Below, in pieces: positions 5,521 through 5,633 of a stretch of DNA of 5,633 nt. The notes under the pieces were generated by a model. That model saw only the letters and a program-made list of their open reading frames with translations, did no database searches and had not been told where the DNA came from. The stretch is from Firmicutes bacterium UBA7709. GTDB taxonomy: Bacteria; Bacillota_A; Clostridia; Peptostreptococcales; Anaerovoracaceae. Each line of letters begins with the position of its first letter. Position 1 is the first letter of the stretch. The stretch lies in the NCBI GenBank assembly GCA_002482405.1, contig DLFX01000139.1, forward strand, positions 1 to 5,633, in the 5' to 3' direction. The translations under genes were made by a program, and so were the position numbers.

Positions 5521-5633
5521 TTATTTCCTCGCTTTCTGCTTTTCTCCCATGGTGCGCACGATCTCAGCGAGGTCGTCCAGCGCCCGTTTCAGCTTTTCAA
5601 GATCGGCGTCGTCCAAAAGAGCCAGCTGGCTTT
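5521..5633 (-). CDS. C-terminal end of an unidentified helical protein, possibly a MarR-type regulator
   Basis: Reading the minus strand from the window edge gives 36 codons to TAA at 5523-5521. The peptide (begins SQLALLDDADLEKLKRALDD, ends basic, EKQKARK) is a charged amphipathic helix. Such an 'LLDDxDLEKLxxxLDxL' tail resembles the dimerisation helix that ends MarR-family regulators, where a turn precedes the last helix. Other helical proteins could look the same, and no DNA-binding region is in view. Codon content and the clean stop opposite the SOD gene support a real gene. Its start lies beyond the window. Confidence 0.55.
   Translation of the reverse strand, partial: SQLALLDDADLEKLKRALDDLAEIVRTMGEKQKARK

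Overview
The window reads as chromosomal DNA of a low-to-mid GC, spore-former-like Firmicute, most likely a Clostridia-class anaerobe. The evidence is strong purine-rich Shine-Dalgarno sites before most starts, sigma-A-type promoters, PadR and TetR regulators, a LysM tail with an NPxIxNPxxIWPG-type motif, a MepA/DinF-like MATE pump and a clostridial-looking Fe/Mn superoxide dismutase (SOD). No ribosomal RNA, tRNA, CRISPR, IS element or phage gene is visible. Genus-level assignment is not possible from the sequence alone.

Layout, left to right. (1) 1-188, plus strand: the last 61 codons of a LysM protein. It ends in a perfect inverted repeat shared with the convergent gene that follows. (2) 210-1427, minus strand: a TetR-family regulator followed 45 bp downstream by a GNAT-like acetyltransferase, read from a consensus promoter (TTGACA, 17 bp, TATAAT) whose spacer holds a GACAT/ATGTC palindrome. 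(3) 1428-1612: a 185 bp divergent control region. (4) 1613-3229, plus strand: a PadR-family regulator and a GH18 chitinase-like hydrolase without a signal peptide. The Shine-Dalgarno of the second gene overlaps the stop codon of the first. (5) 3206-3290: a 28-29 bp repeat in three copies, each copy repeating the 3' end of the GH18 gene including its stop codon. (6) 3283-4665, minus strand: a 460-residue MATE efflux protein. (7) 4666-4825: a second divergent control region with an A-rich MATE leader and several short repeats. (8) 4826-5479, plus strand: a SOD homologue with all four metal ligands but two altered second-shell residues. (9) 5521-5633, minus strand: the C-terminus of an unidentified charged helical protein, possibly a MarR-type regulator.

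The window groups into small regulator-plus-effector modules: TetR with an acetyltransferase, PadR with a glycosidase, and MATE divergent from SOD. Each control region carries a palindrome placed on a promoter, which fits local autoregulation. The least ordinary points are the PadR-GH18 pair with a cytosolic-looking glycosidase, the triplicated gene 3' end, and the SOD with Leu and Glu where His30 and Tyr34 are usual. None of these alone establishes a new system.
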